Origin: Pseudomonadota bacterium
Lineage (GTDB): Bacteria; Pseudomonadota; Alphaproteobacteria; Rhodobacterales; Rhodobacteraceae
Direction: 5' to 3'
Length of the DNA stretch: 10,309 nt
NCBI GenBank assembly: GCA_027592105.1
Contig: JAQCLA010000071.1
Coordinates: forward strand, 1 to 10,309
A model generated the notes under the pieces. The model worked only from the letters and a program-made list of their open reading frames with translations. It was not told where the DNA came from and did not search any database. This document shows, one piece after another, positions 6,270 to 10,309 of this stretch (positions are counted from its first letter, which is position 1; the number at the start of each line of letters is the position of its first letter). A program made the translations under genes and the position numbers.

Positions 6270-7234
6270 CCCCGCCGCAGTCTTTGAGTGATCTGGGCCA
6301 GCACCGACACCGCGATCTCGCCCGGACCCCGCGCGCCGATATCAAGACCAACAGGGGCATGGATGCGCCCGATCTCAGCCTGCGAAACCCCCGCCTCTGT
6401 CAGCCGGGCCACCCGCTTGGCATGGGTCCGCGTCGACCCAAGACAGCCAAGGTAATAAACATCGCTGTTCAACGCCGCCATGATCGCGGGATCGTCAAGC
6501 TTGGGATCATGGGTCAGCGTCACCACGGCAGTACGCGCATCCAGCCCAAGGGCAGCCAAGGCCTCGTCTGGCCAATCATCGACCAGCGCCACATCGCCAA
6601 AGCGCACCGCCGAGCCAAAGGCCGGCCGCGGATCGATCACCGTCACATCATGGCCCGCGATCCGCGCCATCGGCACCAAGGCCTGCGCGATATGCACCGC
6701 ACCCACCACGCACAACCGCAATGGCGGGTTGTGGATATGGATAAAACTGCGCCCATCTTCGCTCACCCCCGAACGATCCATCACGAAGCGCTCGGGATAG
6801 GCCGCAGCCTCCACAAGCCTGTGCGCCGCCCCCGCCAGATCGACGACCAAGGCCACCTGCCTGCGCGCGGCGCGTGCGGCCACAAGCTCGGCTAAAAGAT
6901 CCAAAGGCATCGCGCCACCCACGGGCGCGACCAAGACCCGGATACGCCCACCACAGGCCAGGCCCACGGCAAAAGCCTCATCATCTGTGACGCCGAATTC
7001 CATCAGCTGCGCCTGCCCTGTCTCCAGCGCCTCCATCGCCGCCAAGACCACCGCCCCCTCGACACAGCCCCCCGAGACAGACCCCGCCATCTCGCCCGTG
7101 CCGGACACGACCATCTGCGCGCCCACCTGCCGCGGTGCCGAACCCCAGGTCTCGATCACCGTTGCGATCACCGCCTTTTGGCCCGCCTGCACAAACGCCA
7201 GCGCGCGCTCGGGCATATTCTCAAGATCCATCAT
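6266..7234 (-). CDS. xdhC: XdhC/CoxF-family MoCo maturation chaperone
   Basis: This 322-residue protein belongs to the XdhC/CoxI family, which binds molybdenum cofactor, helps its sulfuration and delivers it to molybdenum hydroxylases; CoxF of O. carboxidovorans is related. The N-terminal XdhC_CoxI domain shows GSAPR (31-35), GSVSGGCVEG (51-60) and ACGGRI (93-98). The C-terminal Rossmann-like XdhC_C domain shows VVGAVHIAQAL (176-186), THDPKLDD (241-248), LGSTRT (265-270) and GLDIGARGPGEIA (296-308). Three in-frame ATGs occur at 7243, 7234 and 7231. The GAAGGG site (7249-7244) abuts 7243 but is 9 bases from 7234, so 7234 is preferred. It follows coxE by 148 bases containing the second hairpin element, and overlaps the MoeA-like gene by 4 bases. 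Confidence 0.92.
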   Translation of the reverse strand: MMDLENMPERALAFVQAGQKAVIATVIETWGSAPRQVGAQMVVSGTGEMAGSVSGGCVEGAVVLAAMEALETGQAQLMEFGVTDDEAFAVGLACGGRIRVLVAPVGGAMPLDLLAELVAARAARRQVALVVDLAGAAHRLVEAAAYPERFVMDRSGVSEDGRSFIHIHNPPLRLCVVGAVHIAQALVPMARIAGHDVTVIDPRPAFGSAVRFGDVALVDDWPDEALAALGLDARTAVVTLTHDPKLDDPAIMAALNSDVYYLGCLGSTRTHAKRVARLTEAGVSQAEIGRIHAPVGLDIGARGPGEIAVSVLAQITQRLRRG

Positions 7235-7286
7235 CCCACCCATCCCTTCGCTCTCAACCTACAACGCCAAGACGCGATCACAATCA

Positions 7287-7346
7287 CCTTCTTCGTTTCA
7301 CAAATATCCCGGGGGAATCGCCAAGGGCGATGGGGGCAGCGCCCCC
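7287..7346 (-). repeat. Rhodobacteraceae-type intergenic hairpin element, copy 2
   Basis: Read on the minus strand: a GGGGGC/GCCCCC hairpin (7346-7341 with 7337-7332, 3-base loop), a second ATCGCC/GGCGAT hairpin (7331-7326 with 7322-7317, 3-base loop), then the 27-base motif at 7313-7287. The motif differs from the copy at 1502-1476 at one base. It begins 36 bases after the coxE stop and ends 52 bases before xdhC. The paired arms and the repeat are directly visible; a terminator or RNA-processing function is inferred. If it terminates, xdhC would need its own promoter, which I cannot see clearly. Confidence 0.78.
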
Positions 7347-7382
7347 TGAACAAAAGCCGCGCGCGCAACGCGCACCGCTTGG

Positions 7383-8633
7383 TCACGCCATCAGCATGCG
7401 CATCAGCCGTGCTTTCTCACCGGCATCATCGGGCCGCGACAGGGCCTCGGCCAAACCTGCCAAGGCCGCGATATTATGGCCTGCACGAAAGCTGTCGACA
7501 TGGGGCAGCATGGCGCGGATCCCCGCCGCCTTGGGCGCAAAACCATCCCAGCGCAACAGCGGGTTGACCCAGATCACCCGCCGCGCCGACAGATGCAGAC
7601 GCGCCATCGCCCCCGATAGCGCCTCGGGCGCGTCGCGGTCCAGCCCATCGGTGATGATCAACACCACTGCCCCTTGCCCCATCACGCGGCGCGACCAATC
7701 GCGGTTGAAGGCCGCAAGACAGGCCCCGATCCGCGTGCCGCCATCCCAATCCTGCGCCTCCGCCCCAGCCGCGGCCAAGGCCGCATCCACATCACGCGCA
7801 GCCAGATGCCGGCTGATATTGGTCAGCCGCGTGCCAAAGGTGAACCCATGCACCGATGCCCAGCCCACGCCTTGCTGATTGGCGGCTGCGTGCAGAAAAT
7901 GCAGCACCGCGCGCGAATAAGACGACATCGAGCCCGAGATATCGCATAGCGCCACCAGCGCGGGCCAGCGGATTCGCTTGGATTTGCGCGCCAGCCGCGT
8001 GACCTCGCCCCCTTGGCCTGCGGCCATGCGCATGGTCTTGCGCCAATCCACAGAACGCCCAAGCGGCGCGGCTTGGGTGCGGCGGCTGATCAAGGGCGGC
8101 AAGCTGAACTTTATCTGCGCCAAGATGCGCTTGGCCTCGGCCATTTCGGCCACAGACATCTGCTCGAAATCCAGCGTTTTCAACCGCTCCTCGACACTCA
8201 TCGTCAGCGATGCGTCGATCTCGATCTCGCTGCCTTTGGCTTCGGGCATCTGCGGCAGATCACGCGCCACCCCATGCAACAGCGCCTCGGCGGCGCGTTT
8301 TTCGCCCGCCCGCGCCACGCGTTCCTCGGCCACGCCGCGTAGCTGCGGCGTGAGCAACGACATCATATGCTCCAAGAAACGCGGGTCGCGCCAGTAAAGC
8401 CGAAAGACCTGATCGAACACCGCGCGATGCTCGGGGCGCGAGACGAAACAGGCCCGCAGCGTGAAATAGAAATCCGCGCGTTGGTCAAAACCTGTCGCGG
8501 CCACGGCGCGGATCGCATCGGCCACCCGCCCAGGCCCCAAGGGCAGGCCCGCCACCCGCAAGGCACGCGCGAAATGGGTGATATTGGTGACCAGCTGCGG
8601 CTTGTCGGGCAGGGAAAGATCGGCGTGCTCCAT
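7383..8633 (-). CDS. coxE: CoxE-type VWA domain protein
   Basis: This 416-residue protein belongs to the CoxE family of von Willebrand factor A proteins that work with MoxR-type ATPases. In O. carboxidovorans, CoxD, CoxE and CoxF mature the molybdenum-copper site of CO dehydrogenase after the polypeptide has folded. The C-terminal VWA domain (about residues 225-400) has a complete metal-ion-dependent adhesion site: DISGS (231-235), Thr300 in WDGGTRIG, and Asp329 in ITDGLD. The N-terminal part is helical and charged, with YFTLRACFVSRPEH (56-69) typical of the family. There is no signal peptide or membrane segment, so it is cytoplasmic. It starts 6 bases after the coxD stop with an AAGG overlapping that stop, which suggests coupling. 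The hairpin element follows it. Confidence 0.93.
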   Translation of the reverse strand: MEHADLSLPDKPQLVTNITHFARALRVAGLPLGPGRVADAIRAVAATGFDQRADFYFTLRACFVSRPEHRAVFDQVFRLYWRDPRFLEHMMSLLTPQLRGVAEERVARAGEKRAAEALLHGVARDLPQMPEAKGSEIEIDASLTMSVEERLKTLDFEQMSVAEMAEAKRILAQIKFSLPPLISRRTQAAPLGRSVDWRKTMRMAAGQGGEVTRLARKSKRIRWPALVALCDISGSMSSYSRAVLHFLHAAANQQGVGWASVHGFTFGTRLTNISRHLAARDVDAALAAAGAEAQDWDGGTRIGACLAAFNRDWSRRVMGQGAVVLIITDGLDRDAPEALSGAMARLHLSARRVIWVNPLLRWDGFAPKAAGIRAMLPHVDSFRAGHNIAALAGLAEALSRPDDAGEKARLMRMLMA

Positions 8634-8639
8634 CCGCCT

Positions 8640-9551
8640 TCAGCCGCGCGGCACCGGCGCATCGGCCGCGATCTTGTCGAGTATGCGCTTGGCCTCCGAG
8701 CCTTCCAAACGCTGGATATCATCTTGGTATTTCAAGATCGCGCCCAGCGTATCGGCAATCACCTCGGGGCTCAGCGCGATCACATCCAGCGCCAAAAGGC
8801 ATTTGGCCCAATCAATCGTCTCGGCCACACCGGGGCGTTTGAACAGATCCGCGCCGCGCAATTCCTGCACGAAGGCCACGATCGCTTGGCTCAGCGTATC
8901 CGACGCCCCCGGCACGCGGGCGCGCAGAATCGCCAATTCCCGCGCCATGTCGGGGTAATCCACCCAATGATACAGACAGCGCCGCTTGAGCGCGTCATGC
9001 ACCTCGCGCGTGCGGTTCGACGTCAAGATCACGATCGGCGGCGCGGGTGCCTTGATCGTGCCCAGCTCGGGGATGGTGACTTGAAAATCGCTCAAGGCCT
9101 CGAGCAAAAAAGCCTCGAAAGGCTCATCCGTGCGGTCGATCTCATCGATGAGCAAGACCGGCGCTCCAGCGGGGTCTGGTCGCATCGCGCGCAAAAGCGG
9201 CCGCTCGATCAGGTATTCGGGCGAGAACAATTCAGCCTTCAGCGCCGCACGATCCGCCCCCCCTTGCGCCTCGGCTGTCCGGATCGCGACCATTTGGGCG
9301 GCGAAATTCCATTCATAAACAGCACTTGCCGCATCCAACCCCTCGTAGCATTGCAGCCGGATCAAGGGCCTTCCCAAGCTTGCGGCGATCGCCTTGGCGA
9401 TCTCTGTCTTGCCGGTGCCCGCCTCGCCTTCCAAAAACAGCGGGCGGCCCAGCTTGAGCGAAAGAAACACGACCGTCGCAAGCCCGCGGCCACAGATGTA
9501 ATCCTCGGCCGATAGCGCCTCTTGCACCGCGTCGATGGTCGCAAAACCCAT
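8640..9551 (-). CDS. coxD: CoxD, MoxR-type AAA+ ATPase
   Basis: This 303-residue AAA+ ATPase is of the MoxR class and is paired with the VWA protein CoxE. CoxD is known to act as a chaperone-like ATPase on apo-CO dehydrogenase, needed for sulfuration at the molybdenum. Walker A is GEAGTGKT (42-49), Walker B VLLIDEID (132-139), sensor 1 ILTSN (175-179), with Arg-finger candidates Arg190/Arg191 in RRCLYHW. The length matches O. carboxidovorans CoxD (about 295 residues). The frame stays open to 9848, but ATG at 9551 is chosen: GGGGAG lies 6 bases upstream and MGFATIDAVQEAL fits the usual N-terminus, while the extra upstream residues (MRSRQAACFWAVVVRVSW and on) look non-coding. It is the first gene of the maturation block. 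Confidence 0.93.
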   Translation of the reverse strand: MGFATIDAVQEALSAEDYICGRGLATVVFLSLKLGRPLFLEGEAGTGKTEIAKAIAASLGRPLIRLQCYEGLDAASAVYEWNFAAQMVAIRTAEAQGGADRAALKAELFSPEYLIERPLLRAMRPDPAGAPVLLIDEIDRTDEPFEAFLLEALSDFQVTIPELGTIKAPAPPIVILTSNRTREVHDALKRRCLYHWVDYPDMARELAILRARVPGASDTLSQAIVAFVQELRGADLFKRPGVAETIDWAKCLLALDVIALSPEVIADTLGAILKYQDDIQRLEGSEAKRILDKIAADAPVPRG

Positions 9552-9584
9552 GATGCTCTCCCCTTGCATCCCGGTGATCGCACC

Positions 9585-9614
9585 TATCAACCCCGGCATT
9601 ACCCCAAGGGTCAA
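9585..9614 (-). promoter_or_regulatory. Weak promoter candidate for coxDE
   Basis: On the minus strand TTGACC (9614-9609) is separated by 18 bases from TTGATA (9590-9585), about 33 bases upstream of the coxD start. The -35 fits well, the -10 poorly. It lies in the 223-base divergent region 9552-9774, which has no other clear site and no operator-like repeat that I can see. Confidence 0.22.
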
Positions 9615-9774
9615 GGCCATCCGGTCGGCAAAGCGCGCCCTGCGCGCGATCGCGGCGGTCATTGCCCATTGAAATGCCCAATCCTGATCGCAGCTTTGCC
9701 ATAGTCCCTTGCAATCTATCGCCCCATGTCGGCCCAAGACCCGGCATACTGGCACGCAACCACGCAGCGATGAC

Positions 9775-10309
9775 ATGAGCATGATCGAACAAGACCAAGA
9801 CACCCGGACCACGACCGCCCAAAAACAGGCCGCTTGGCGCGATCGCATGGCCGGTATCGGCCGCGATCATGGCTTTTTCACCCGCATCGGCGATGATCAC
9901 CTCACCCTTTTCGTGCAAGAGGGCGACACGCTTTTGGTCAGCTTCGACCGCGCCGCACGGATTTGCCATGATGAGGCCGATGGCCTCCCGCTTGGCTTCG
10001 AGGCGGTGCAGCGCAAGGAATGGTCGCTCCTCTCGATCATGTCGCTGGGCGATCGCTGGTACCGCTCGGCCGATCTGGTCGCCTTTTTCGATGGCCTCGC
10101 GCAGGCGGGATTTTTCGACAGCTTCGCGCAAGTGATCTTTTTGGGGTTCGGCCCCGCAGCGGGACATGCCGCTTGCGCCTATAGCGCCACCGCCGCCGGT
10201 GCGCTGGTTCTGGCAAGCGCGCCCGCGGCAACACTCACACCGGAACGCGCGGGTTTCGATCGCCGCTTTCTGGCAGAGCGCAAGCGCGACTTCTCGCGCT
10301 ATGGCGACG
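9775..10309 (+). CDS. Alpha/beta-hydrolase-like protein with degenerate nucleophile elbow (5' part)
   Basis: The first 178 residues of a gene run off the right edge with no stop in frame. The layout resembles a Rhodobacteraceae family often labelled, probably wrongly, phosphoadenosine phosphosulfate reductase: DRMAGIGRDHGFF (23-35), DHLTLFVQEGDTLLVSF (41-57), FFDGLAQAGFFD (104-115), then a strand and elbow. Relatives as I recall them have VxFYGASMGGYAA at the elbow, an alpha/beta-hydrolase nucleophile site. Here it reads VIFLGFGPAAGHAA (120-133), with no serine at that position. ALVLASAPAATLTPERAGFDRR follows. The protein may be a non-catalytic or binding member. ATG at 9775 is used, with ATG at 9781 as the alternative; neither has a clear ribosome site. 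It diverges from coxD with a 223-base gap. The family assignment is from memory and the function unknown. Confidence 0.7.
   Translation, partial: MSMIEQDQDTRTTTAQKQAAWRDRMAGIGRDHGFFTRIGDDHLTLFVQEGDTLLVSFDRAARICHDEADGLPLGFEAVQRKEWSLLSIMSLGDRWYRSADLVAFFDGLAQAGFFDSFAQVIFLGFGPAAGHAACAYSATAAGALVLASAPAATLTPERAGFDRRFLAERKRDFSRYGD

Noticed and set aside
9552..9848. N-terminal extension of the coxD frame upstream of 9551.
   Set aside because: The extra residues show no homology to MoxR N-termini, the extension would overlap the divergent gene at 9775, and ATG 9551 has a good ribosome site.

Overview
The window comes from a GC-rich alphaproteobacterium, most likely a member of the Rhodobacteraceae/Roseobacter group. 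The reasons are the protein families present, the GC-rich codon use, and two copies of an intergenic hairpin element ending in a CCCGGGATATTT core that I recognise from genomes of this family. The genus cannot be told from the sequence.

The core is a molybdenum hydroxylase gene cluster of the form II (putative) aerobic carbon monoxide dehydrogenase type, read on the minus strand. The structural block runs coxS (2Fe-2S subunit, 4532 to 4047), coxL (molybdopterin subunit, 3915 to 1537), coxM (FAD subunit, 1452 to 661), the S-L-M order typical of form II. CoxL has AYRGAGR at residues 372-378, not the copper-binding AYxCSFR loop of proven CO oxidisers, so the real substrate is open. A symmetrical terminator at 605-634 separates coxM from the convergent 3' end of a GlxA/AraC-type regulator whose start lies outside the window.

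A second minus-strand block carries maturation genes in the order coxD (MoxR-type AAA+ ATPase, 9551 to 8640), coxE (VWA/MIDAS protein, 8633 to 7383), an XdhC/CoxF-type MoCo chaperone (7234 to 6266) and a stand-alone MoeA-like molybdopterin-binding protein (6269 to 5259). The inferred flow is: molybdopterin handling (MoeA-like), cofactor protection and insertion (XdhC), then ATP-driven remodelling of the apo-enzyme (CoxD/CoxE) to give active CoxSLM. No coxG and no MobA/MocA-type nucleotidyltransferase is seen here.

A plus-strand GNAT acetyltransferase gene (4693-5253) lies between the two blocks, divergent from coxS and convergent with the MoeA-like gene. At the right edge, divergent from coxD, a plus-strand gene (9775 to beyond the end) encodes an alpha/beta-hydrolase-like protein that seems to have lost its nucleophile serine.

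I found no RNA genes, insertion sequences, CRISPR arrays or phage genes. The only stretches without genes are short (at most about 220 bases) and hold hairpins, ribosome binding sites and weak promoter candidates. I see no clearly new system. The points most worth a second look are the form II active site kept beside copper-site maturation genes, the hairpin element between operon genes, and the degenerate hydrolase.
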